A stretch of DNA of 5,063 nucleotides. Origin: DATLEX01 sp035525015. GTDB taxonomy: Bacteria; Acidobacteriota; Thermoanaerobaculia; Gp7-AA8. The position numbers were made by a program, and so were the translations under genes. Below, in pieces: positions 1 to 5,063 of this stretch (the stretch's first letter is position 1; every line of letters begins with the position of its first letter). Location of the stretch: assembly GCA_035525015.1 (NCBI GenBank), contig DATLFC010000015.1, positions 1 through 5,063 on the forward strand, given 5' to 3'. A model generated the notes under the pieces. That model was not told the DNA's origin, ran no database searches, and worked only from the letters and a program-made list of their open reading frames with translations.

Positions 1-1
1 C

Positions 2-1372
2 CTCTCCGCGAGCGAGCGGTACGACCAGTGGTGGCGCTGCCGGCGTGGAGAGGTCGACGTCGCCATCGGGCCGCGCTCGGCGCTCTTCACGCCGTTCCAG
101 CGGCTGGGGATCGTCGTGGTCGACGAAGAGGGCGACGGCGCCTACAAGCAGGAGGAGACGCCGCGCTACAACGCGCGCGACCTGGCGGTCGTCCGGGCGC
201 AATTCGCGAAGATCCCGGTGGTCCTCGGATCCGCGACGCCGTCGCTGGAGAGCCGCGAGAACGCCGCCCGCGGCAAGTACGCACTGCTGCGCATGGTTGA
301 TCGGGTGGAAGCGCGGCCGCTTCCCGAAGTGGACGTGGTCGATCTGCGGAAGGAGAAGGCGGAAAAGGAAGACCGCGGCTTCGTCATCTTCAGCGCGCCG
401 ATGCGCGAGGCGCTGCGGAAGACGTTCGCATCCGGCGAGCAGGCCATCATCCTGATCAACCGCCGCGGATATGCGCCGTATCTGCTCTGCCGCGAGTGCG
501 GTCACGAGTACCGCTGCCGCGACTGCAGCGTGACCCTGACCGTGCACCGCCGCGCCGGGCTGCTCATCTGTCACTACTGCGGCCTGCGGCGGCCCATCCC
601 TTCGAAGTGCACCGTCTGCGGCGGCGAGGTGCTGCAGCCGATCGGCTTCGGGACGGAGAAAGTGGCCGAGCGGTTCGGGCGCGACTTCCCGGAGATCGCC
701 ATGGAAGTCCTCGACCGCGACTCGACCAGGAAGAAGGGGGAACTGGTGCGGATTCTCGACCGGTTCCGCAACCGGACCACGCAGGCGCTGATCGGCACGC
801 AGATGCTGAGCAAGGGACATCACTTCCCGAGCGTGACGCTCACGGCTGTCCTCAACGCCGACTCGATTCTCGGCTATCCCGATTTCCGCTCGGCCGAGAA
901 GACGTTCTATCTGCTCACCCAGGTGGCCGGTCGCTCGGGAAGGGGAGTGCTGCGGGGACGGGTGATGATCCAGACCGCGTTTCCGGGGCACTACGCAATC
1001 CAGCACGCCGTACGGCACGACTACGACGCCTTCTACGAATCGGAGATCCAGTTCCGCCGGACGTTTCACTATCCGCCGGTGACCTCGTTGATCGCACTGC
1101 TGTTCCGTGGCCAGCAGGCGGAGCTCGTCGAGCGCGCCGCCGCCGACTGCGGCACGATGCTCGAGGAAGCGGTCCAGCCTCTCGCAGACACGCGCATCCA
1201 GGGCCCCGCCCCCGCGCCGTTGGCGCGGATCAAGGGGGTCTGGCGGTACCAGATCCTGCTGCGCTCGCCCCAACGGACGGCGCTGCGGCGGGCGGTGGAG
1301 GGGGTGGTGGTGGGGCGGAAGTGGCGGGGGGTGGACGTGGCGGTGGACGTCGACCCGATCAACATCCTGTAG
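2..1372 (+). CDS. priA: Primosomal protein N' (replication restart helicase PriA), 5'-truncated by window edge
   Basis: PriA is a cytoplasmic 3'-5' superfamily 2 DNA helicase that recognises abandoned replication forks and reloads the replisome. The frame is open from base 2 and gives 456 residues; full-length PriA is usually about 700-830, so the DNA-binding N-terminus and Walker A motif lie left of the window. Visible, numbered from base 2: a GPRSALFTP motif (about residues 25-33), a Walker B/motif II reading DEEGD at 41-45 followed by YKQEE, and four CX2C pairs forming the zinc-binding insert (C163/166, C172/175, C190/193, C203/206). Then come GFGTEKV, the GTQMLSKGHHFP motif V region from 265, and motif VI QVAGRSGRG at 307-315. 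The C-terminal domain ends in DPINIL, as PriA usually does (DP-hydrophobic ending). Oddity: the usual His of DEEH is Gly. No frameshift is seen. It converges with the minus-strand gene ending at 1390. The family call is very secure. Confidence 0.97.
   Translation, partial: LSASERYDQWWRCRRGEVDVAIGPRSALFTPFQRLGIVVVDEEGDGAYKQEETPRYNARDLAVVRAQFAKIPVVLGSATPSLESRENAARGKYALLRMVDRVEARPLPEVDVVDLRKEKAEKEDRGFVIFSAPMREALRKTFASGEQAIILINRRGYAPYLLCRECGHEYRCRDCSVTLTVHRRAGLLICHYCGLRRPIPSKCTVCGGEVLQPIGFGTEKVAERFGRDFPEIAMEVLDRDSTRKKGELVRILDRFRNRTTQALIGTQMLSKGHHFPSVTLTAVLNADSILGYPDFRSAEKTFYLLTQVAGRSGRGVLRGRVMIQTAFPGHYAIQHAVRHDYDAFYESEIQFRRTFHYPPVTSLIALLFRGQQAELVERAAADCGTMLEEAVQPLADTRIQGPAPAPLARIKGVWRYQILLRSPQRTALRRAVEGVVVGRKWRGVDVAVDVDPINIL
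1290..1331 (+). other. G-tract cluster with G-quadruplex potential inside the priA 3' end
   Basis: Four runs of three or more G on the coding strand, at 1290-1292, 1300-1304, 1312-1315 and 1326-1331, are separated by loops of 7, 7 and 10 nt, with many extra GG steps between them. They encode an ordinary PriA C-terminal strand (EGVVVGRKWRGVDVAVDVD), so GC-rich Val/Gly codons may explain the run fully. The loops are longish for a stable quadruplex. Confidence 0.35.
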
Positions 1373-1380
1373 AGGTGACA

Positions 1381-1388
1381 ACCGCGGT
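1381..1388. repeat. 8-bp palindrome in the convergent priA / minus-gene gap
   Basis: ACCGCGGT at 1381-1388 is a perfect palindrome filling half of the 17-nt space between the priA stop and the stop of the converging gene. It has no loop and no T-run on either side, so it is not a credible intrinsic terminator. No other terminator is visible in this gap. Confidence 0.25.
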
Positions 1389-1389
1389 C

Positions 1390-1971
1390 TCAGGCGATCG
1401 GACGGAGCATTCTCTCGTCGACTGGGTTCTGCAGGACGACCGTTCCCTCGAGGAGCCGTTCGTCGAGGTCGGGATCAAGCTCGCGCGCGAGGGAGACGAG
1501 GTTCTCGACCACCTGCATGACGGCGAGGAGAGCGCCGTAGAGAGGCTCGGCTTTCGACCGTTCAAAGGTCTGGAACGGGAATCGCCGTCCGATCAGATTG
1601 CCGTCGAGTGAGCGAAGGCAGCTGACGGCTTGATTCATCGCCCCCTCGACGCGGTGGGCGATGTCCGCCGGTTGTCCATTGTGCCGCGTGTGCCTGGCCA
1701 CGTCAGCCAGGCGGTCGAGGGCGCGGCAGAGGTTCCGCAGCTCGAGCTCCATGCGCGGCCGCCGCCCGTCGTCGCTCCGGAGCGCGAGAAACGGCGTGAG
1801 GACCCTGTTGATCTTCCGGCGGAGGTCGGAGTCGACCTTCCAGACAATCCAGTCCACCGAGGGGACGTGCCGCATCCGCTCGTTCGAGACCCAGCTCTCC
1901 TGCATCCGCGGGAGCGGCCGTGCCGGCTCGTTCTGTCCTTCTGTCGGTTCTGTTGCCAGTATGCTGTTCAT
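1390..1971 (-). CDS. Hypothetical protein of unknown family, predicted helical, 193 aa
   Basis: I do not recognise this protein. The reading is strongly supported as coding: from about residue 16 onward, third codon positions are overwhelmingly G or C on this strand, and the opposite-strand frames make no sensible protein. The product looks cytoplasmic, with no signal peptide or membrane segment. Residues 1-35 are a Pro/Glu/Gln/Asn-rich, probably flexible tail. A mostly helical body follows, rich in Arg, Leu, Asp and Glu, with amphipathic stretches such as ELRNLCRALDRLADVARH and LLAVMQVVENLVSLARELD. Two cysteines are far apart, so no metal site is suggested. The ATG at 1971 has an SD-like GGCGGTGA 9 nt upstream. 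However, the first 11 codons after the ATG are AT-richer (for example ATA, ACA, GCA), so the ATG at 1905 or 1875 remains possible; neither has a good SD. It lies 17 nt from the end of priA and 17 nt from the start of accA. Confidence 0.75.
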   Translation of the reverse strand: MNSILATEPTEGQNEPARPLPRMQESWVSNERMRHVPSVDWIVWKVDSDLRRKINRVLTPFLALRSDDGRRPRMELELRNLCRALDRLADVARHTRHNGQPADIAHRVEGAMNQAVSCLRSLDGNLIGRRFPFQTFERSKAEPLYGALLAVMQVVENLVSLARELDPDLDERLLEGTVVLQNPVDERMLRPIA

Positions 1972-1981
1972 TTGCTAGCGT
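1953..1981 (+). promoter_or_regulatory. Candidate accA promoter placing the transcript start at or next to the GTG
   Basis: TTGCCA at 1953-1958 matches TTGACA at five of six bases. Seventeen bases later, TAGCGT at 1976-1981 fits the TAnnnT minus-10 pattern, although it has only three of six bases of TATAAT. The expected transcription start would fall about 7 nt further on, at the GTG of accA (1989), so the mRNA would have almost no leader. This agrees with the absence of a Shine-Dalgarno in front of that GTG. The element sits partly inside the 5' end of the minus-strand gene. Such short motifs occur by chance, so this remains a hypothesis. Confidence 0.3.
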
Positions 1982-1988
1982 CACCGCC
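1981..1988 (-). promoter_or_regulatory. Putative Shine-Dalgarno of the minus-strand hypothetical gene
   Basis: On the minus strand these bases read GGCGGTGA, seven of eight matching the GGAGGTGA that pairs with the 16S rRNA 3' end. They end 9 nt before the ATG at 1971, slightly long but acceptable spacing. This is the main argument for the longest start of that gene. The same bases lie directly upstream of the accA GTG on the plus strand. Confidence 0.4.
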
Positions 1989-2942
1989 GTGACCGCCGAC
2001 CCAGCCCAGTTCGAAGAGCCAATTCAGCGAATCAAGCGTCAGATCGAGGAGCTTTCGGCTCTGGAAGCAGAGCCCGCGAGGCAGGCCGAGATCGCCGAGC
2101 TCCAGCGGAAGCTTACCAAAGTCTCCTCTGAAATTTACGCGAAGCTGACTCCCTGGCAGAAAACCCTGGTGGCGCGGCACCCCCAGCGCCCCTACTCCCT
2201 CGACTTCATCGCCTTCCTCTTCGAAGATTTCACGGAGGTCCACGGCGACCGGAAGTTCGCCGACGATCCGGCCATCGTGGCCGGCTTTGCCTCCTTCCGT
2301 GGCCGGTCGTGCGCGGTGGTCGGCCATCAGAAGGGGAGGAACACGAAAGAAAAGGTCATCCGCAACTTCGGGCAGCCGCGGCCGGAAGGATTCCGGAAGG
2401 CGCTGCGCGTGATGAAGATGGCGGCCAAGTTCCAGCTGCCGGTCTTCACCTTCATCGATACCCAGGGGGCTTACCCCGGCCTCGGCGCCGAGGAGCGGGG
2501 GCAGGCCGAGGCCATCGCGGTGAACCTGCGGGAGATGGCCGCGCTGCCGACGCCGGTCATCGTCAGTGTGGTCGGCGAGGGAGGGAGCGGCGGTGCGCTC
2601 GCCCTCGGTGTCGGCGATCGCGTCTTCATGCTCGAGCACGCGGTCTACTCGGTCATCTCGCCGGAAGGATGCGCGGCCATCCTCTGGAAGAACTCCTCGG
2701 CGGCGCCCGACGCCGCTGCGGCCATGAAGATCACGGCGCAGGATCTGAAGCGCCTCAACATCATCGACGAGATCGTTCCCGAACCGCCCGGCGGCGCCCA
2801 TGCGGATCCGCAGGCCGCCGCCGAGCTTCTGGCGCCGCACCTCGAGAAGGGGCTGCGGGAGCTGACGAAGCTCAAGCCCGCTCTACTCCTTGAAGAGAGG
2901 TACATGAAGTTCCGGAAGATGGGGTACTTCGAGAAGGGTTAG
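1989..2942 (+). CDS. accA: Acetyl-CoA carboxylase carboxyltransferase, subunit alpha
   Basis: AccA pairs with AccD in the cytoplasm to move the carboxyl group from carboxybiotin (on AccB) to acetyl-CoA, giving malonyl-CoA, the first committed step of fatty acid synthesis. From the GTG at 1989 the protein has 317 residues, close to the E. coli length of about 319, and begins TADPAQFEEPIQRIKRQI, the usual helical N-terminus. Crotonase-fold landmarks follow in order: HGDR at 85-88, KGRNTKEKVIRNFGQPRPEG in the 110s-130s, FIDTQGAYPG (D157-G164), GAEERGQAEAIA, GEGGSGGALA from 196, and SVISPEGCAAILWK from 221, then MKITAQDLK and IDEIVPEPPGGAH. One deviation is Gln159 where Pro is usual in DTPGAYPG. 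An in-frame GTG at 1920 would add 23 residues, but that stretch is hydrophobic, signal-like and low in GC3, so I reject it. No accD is visible nearby. The next gene, recJ, is 56 nt downstream. Confidence 0.96.
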   Translation: MTADPAQFEEPIQRIKRQIEELSALEAEPARQAEIAELQRKLTKVSSEIYAKLTPWQKTLVARHPQRPYSLDFIAFLFEDFTEVHGDRKFADDPAIVAGFASFRGRSCAVVGHQKGRNTKEKVIRNFGQPRPEGFRKALRVMKMAAKFQLPVFTFIDTQGAYPGLGAEERGQAEAIAVNLREMAALPTPVIVSVVGEGGSGGALALGVGDRVFMLEHAVYSVISPEGCAAILWKNSSAAPDAAAAMKITAQDLKRLNIIDEIVPEPPGGAHADPQAAAELLAPHLEKGLRELTKLKPALLLEERYMKFRKMGYFEKG

Positions 2943-2959
2943 GTCTGGCCTGGACTGAC

Positions 2960-2987
2960 AACCGTTACGGTGAACGGCGAAACGGTT
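2960..2987. repeat. Inverted repeat AACCGTT / AACGGTT in the accA-recJ spacer
   Basis: AACCGTT at 2960-2966 and AACGGTT at 2981-2987 are perfect 7-bp inverted arms around a 14-nt loop. Smaller palindromes are nested: CCGT-T-ACGG at 2962-2970 and GGTTAACC at 2984-2991. The tetramer ACGG also recurs at 2967, 2974 and 2982, giving near-repeats ACGGTGA, ACGGCGA and ACGGTTA. No T-run follows, so it does not look like an intrinsic terminator. Its position, ending about a dozen bases before the recJ start, would suit an operator or a weak mRNA hairpin. Confidence 0.4.
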
Positions 2988-2992
2988 AACCT
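2987..2992 (+). promoter_or_regulatory. Candidate minus-10 hexamer (TAnnnT) directly upstream of recJ
   Basis: TAACCT at 2987-2992 fits TAnnnT and is followed by six bases and then the recJ GTG, the spacing expected of a leaderless promoter. No convincing minus-35 box is visible at 16-18 nt upstream; that interval is occupied by the inverted repeat. recJ could equally be read through from accA. Confidence 0.22.
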
Positions 2993-2998
2993 GAGAAC

Positions 2999-4663
2999 GT
3001 GATTTACGACTCCTGGGTTCTCGCCGAGACACCGCAGAACCTGCCGCCCCACCCGGCCCATCCGGCACTTCGCGCCATCCTGGCGCGGCGCGGGATCACC
3101 GACGAGTCGCAATACCGCCGCTTCATCGCTCCGTCGCTCGATGATCTGCACGATCCGTCGTCGATCCACGGGATGGAGCATGCATGCGAGCGGATCGCGC
3201 GGGCCATCCGCGACCGCGAGGCGATCGCGATCTACGGCGACTACGACGTCGACGGCGTCACGTCGATCGTGTTGCTGCAGACCGTGATCCGCTCGCTGGG
3301 CGGCGACGTCGGATTCGTCGTGCCACACCGCCTCGTCGATGGCTACGGCCTGAAGATGGAGGTGCTGGAGCGGGTCCTGACCGAGCGCGACGTGAAGCTG
3401 GTGATCACGGTCGACTGCGGGATCACGAGCGTCGACCCGGTGCGCCGCGCCATCGAGCGCGGCATCGACGTCATCATCACCGATCACCACCTGCCGCCGG
3501 GGAAGCTCCCGGCAGCGGCGGCGGTGCTGAACCCCAAACAGGATGGTTGCGCATATCCATTCAAGGAGCTGGCGGGGGTGGGCGTCGCGTTCAAGCTCTG
3601 CTGCGAGCTGATCCGCCGCGGCGGCCGGAAGATCTCGGTCGAGTCGCTGTTGAAGATCGCCGCCATCGGGACGATCGCCGACGTGGCGCCGCTGGTCGGA
3701 GAGAACCGGACCATTGCCCGGCTGGGACTCGACGGGCTGGCCGAAACGCGGAACCACGGCCTTCGCACGCTGCTCCGGAGGCTGGGCCTTCTTGGAAGAC
3801 CGCTGCGCGCGGCGGATGTCGGCTTCAAGATCGGCCCGCGGATCAACGCCGCCGGCCGGCTGGCCTCGGCCGACACGGCGATCGATCTCTTCGCGGCTCC
3901 GAGCGAGGAAGCGGCGTGGAGCATCTGCGCCGAGCTCGACCGGATGAACGCGGAGCGACAGGAGATCGAGGCGGCGGTGCGCGACGCGGCCACACGGCAG
4001 ATTGCCGGGGACGAGCGGATCCTGGTCCTGGCCGGAGAAGGGTGGCATCGGGGCGTTCTCGGCCTGGCGGCGGGCCGCATCGCGCAGCAGTGGCATCGTC
4101 CCACGCTCGTCATCTCCATCGACGGCGACCGCTGCGTCGGCTCGGGGCGGAGCATCCGCACCGTCAATCTGCATCAGGCACTCGAGCGGGTGAGCGACAT
4201 CTTCGAGCATTTCGGCGGGCACGAGTTCGCCTGCGGGTTCTCCTTCGATGCGAATCGCATCGCCGAGCTCCGGCGGCGGCTCTCGGAGGAGTTCGCGGCG
4301 CTCGACGAGGAGCTGTTCGATCGCCGCGTCACGCTCGACGGCTGGCTCACGCTGGCGGAGATCGACCGCGATTTCGTCGCGGCACATGAGCTGATGCAGC
4401 CCTTCGGCGCGGAGAATGACCAGCCGTTGTTCGGCATTCGTGCCGCGCGTGTGACGTCGAAACGGAACTTCGCCGAAGAGTGCTGCGAGCTGACGCTCGA
4501 CGACGGATCGGCCACAGGCGCCGTCGTGGTGTGGCCGTCGGTCAAACAGCTGGCCGCCGCGGCGGATGGCGAGCCGCTCGACCTGCTGGTGCGGATCGAG
4601 CCCGACGGCTGGTCGCCGACGGGTGGCCGCCTCGTTCTGGCCGACCTCCGAGCGGCGGAATAA
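2999..4663 (+). CDS. recJ: Single-stranded-DNA-specific exonuclease RecJ
   Basis: RecJ degrades single-stranded DNA 5'-3' in the cytoplasm during recombination, mismatch and base-excision repair, using Mn2+ or Mg2+. The 554 residues match the usual bacterial length (about 550-580). The N-terminus carries the family's W-V-L start and the PSLDDLHDP motif (45-53). Catalytic DHH-family residues are all present: DYDVDG at 81-86 (D83, D85), VDCGIT with D139, DHH at 162-164, and IGTIADVAPL with D228. LAGVGVAFKLCCE lies between the last two. The DHHA1 domain shows GWHRGVLGLAAGRIA around 348 and FGGHEFACGFS around 405-415. The C-terminal OB-type domain follows MQPFGAEND (from 466). An in-frame TAA lies at 2987, so the GTG at 2999 is the most upstream start possible; the next Met is residue 59, too late. 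No Shine-Dalgarno is seen (only a weak GAGA). It is 56 nt after accA and 33 nt before the lptC-like gene. Confidence 0.97.
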   Translation: MIYDSWVLAETPQNLPPHPAHPALRAILARRGITDESQYRRFIAPSLDDLHDPSSIHGMEHACERIARAIRDREAIAIYGDYDVDGVTSIVLLQTVIRSLGGDVGFVVPHRLVDGYGLKMEVLERVLTERDVKLVITVDCGITSVDPVRRAIERGIDVIITDHHLPPGKLPAAAAVLNPKQDGCAYPFKELAGVGVAFKLCCELIRRGGRKISVESLLKIAAIGTIADVAPLVGENRTIARLGLDGLAETRNHGLRTLLRRLGLLGRPLRAADVGFKIGPRINAAGRLASADTAIDLFAAPSEEAAWSICAELDRMNAERQEIEAAVRDAATRQIAGDERILVLAGEGWHRGVLGLAAGRIAQQWHRPTLVISIDGDRCVGSGRSIRTVNLHQALERVSDIFEHFGGHEFACGFSFDANRIAELRRRLSEEFAALDEELFDRRVTLDGWLTLAEIDRDFVAAHELMQPFGAENDQPLFGIRAARVTSKRNFAEECCELTLDDGSATGAVVVWPSVKQLAAAADGEPLDLLVRIEPDGWSPTGGRLVLADLRAAE

Positions 4664-4696
4664 GCTCAAATCCATCAACAGTTTCGCCTTACTGCA

Positions 4697-5063
4697 GTGA
4701 CCAAGACCGTCCGTTTCCTCCGCATCGCGCTGCCGATCGCATTCGTCGCCTTCATCCTGCTCCTTGTCCTGAGCTGGGAACGATCGACCGCGCGCCGCGA
4801 CGGCAGCGCCGCGCAGCCGGTCACTTCCACGCAACGGCCGCTGGACAAGCCGCACGCGGAGGCGATCGCCTTCGAGGACGTGCAGACGATCGGGGGCCGG
4901 GTCGTGGCGCGCGTCCGCGCCAGCCGCGTGGTCGGCTTCGCCTCGGGGTGGAACACCCTCGAGGGCGTTCAGATCACGATGTACCGGCCGAACGACCTCA
5001 CGTACGAGCTCACCAGTCCGCTCGCGCAGTACAACAGTGAAACGAAGGAAGCCGACGTGAAGG
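4697..5063 (+). CDS. lptC: LptC-like LPS export protein, 3'-truncated by window edge
   Basis: The frame starting at GTG 4697 is open to the window end and gives 122 residues. LptC is anchored in the inner membrane by one N-terminal helix; its periplasmic beta-jellyroll passes LPS from LptB2FG to LptA. Here a short basic start (TKTVRFLR) leads into one hydrophobic segment, about residues 10-27 (IALPIAFVAFILLLVLSW). A Ser/Arg/Pro-rich linker runs to about 55, then beta-strand-like sequence (FEDVQTIGGRVVARVRA, GVQITMYRPNDLTYELTS). The end, LAQYNSETKEADVK, resembles the repeating a-x-Y-d-x-x-t-x-x-v strand pattern of LptC/LptA/OstA proteins. An in-frame TAA (the recJ stop) and no other start codon in between fix GTG 4697 as the start; no Shine-Dalgarno is visible. 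recJ followed by lpt genes is a plausible operon. Without the C-terminus a longer LptC-LptA fusion cannot be excluded. Confidence 0.72.
   Translation, partial: MTKTVRFLRIALPIAFVAFILLLVLSWERSTARRDGSAAQPVTSTQRPLDKPHAEAIAFEDVQTIGGRVVARVRASRVVGFASGWNTLEGVQITMYRPNDLTYELTSPLAQYNSETKEADVK

Noticed and set aside
496..1611. 371-codon plus-strand frame overlapping priA and the minus-strand gene
   Set aside because: It is an off-frame shadow of priA: Arg/Pro/Ala/Gly-rich with a poly-Gly run where priA has Val/Gly codons, and it runs on into an unrelated gene.
1920..1988. 23-residue N-terminal extension of AccA from GTG 1920, with a GGGAG five bases upstream
   Set aside because: It looks like a signal peptide, which makes no sense for cytoplasmic AccA. 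Only about half its third positions are G/C, it overlaps the minus-strand gene, and the GTG at 1989 gives the family's normal length.
1630..1992. 120-codon plus-strand frame opposite the 193-aa gene
   Set aside because: Third-position G/C bias favours the minus strand, and this frame is rich in Pro, Val and Arg without structure.
1968..2840. 290-codon open frame antisense to accA
   Set aside because: No recognisable domain, Arg/Gly/Asp-rich composition, and accA is unambiguous on the other strand.
2960..2998. Intrinsic terminator after accA
   Set aside because: The inverted repeat has short arms, a 14-nt loop and no T-run on either strand.
2939..4855. 638-codon open frame antisense to all of recJ
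   Set aside because: It mirrors the codon-position bias of recJ in GC-rich DNA; the product is low-complexity Arg/Asp/Gln/Ala-rich with no motif, while the plus strand encodes a complete RecJ.
1..5063. CRISPR array, tRNA/rRNA, insertion sequence, toxin-antitoxin or defence module
   Set aside because: I saw no regularly spaced repeats, cloverleaf or rRNA-like segments, transposase motifs or terminal repeats; all gene-length sequence is accounted for by four core-type genes and one unknown gene.

Overview
The window is GC-rich, compact DNA made almost entirely of housekeeping genes: a 5'-truncated priA, an unrecognised gene on the opposite strand, accA, recJ, and the 5' part of an lptC-like gene that runs off the right edge. 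Strong G/C preference at third codon positions and GTG starts on three plus-strand genes fit a high-GC bacterium. The LptC-like protein implies a Gram-negative (LPS-type) envelope. The priA/accA/recJ/lptC mixture and the style of the PriA helicase motifs would fit Acidobacteriota or a similar deep-branching diderm group, but this placement is a low-confidence inference.

Layout. Positions 2-1372 (+) hold the C-terminal 456 residues of PriA: Walker B region, eight-cysteine zinc-binding insert, helicase motifs V/VI and the natural C-terminus. Positions 1390-1971 (-) hold a 193-residue protein I do not recognise. It is convergent with priA and divergent from accA, with 17-nt gaps on both sides. 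Positions 1989-2942 (+) hold accA, the carboxyltransferase alpha subunit of acetyl-CoA carboxylase. A 56-nt spacer with an inverted repeat follows, then recJ at 2999-4663 (+), complete with all expected DHH/DHHA1 motifs. After 33 nt, in the same frame, the lptC-like gene starts at 4697 and is open at 5063. No stretch over 300 nt lacks a gene.

How the genes relate. PriA (replication restart) and RecJ (5'-3' single-strand exonuclease) both act on damaged or stalled DNA. AccA (first step of fatty acid synthesis) and LptC (LPS transport) both serve the envelope. accA, recJ and lptC share a strand with short gaps and could form an operon, while the inverted orphan gene separates them from priA.

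Nothing here is a recognisable defence system, mobile element, RNA gene or CRISPR array. The items most worth a second look are: accA and recJ GTG starts with no Shine-Dalgarno but a TAnnnT hexamer 6-7 nt upstream (possible leaderless transcripts); the inverted orphan gene between two core genes; a DEEG in place of the usual DEEH in PriA; and the small palindromic block in front of recJ.
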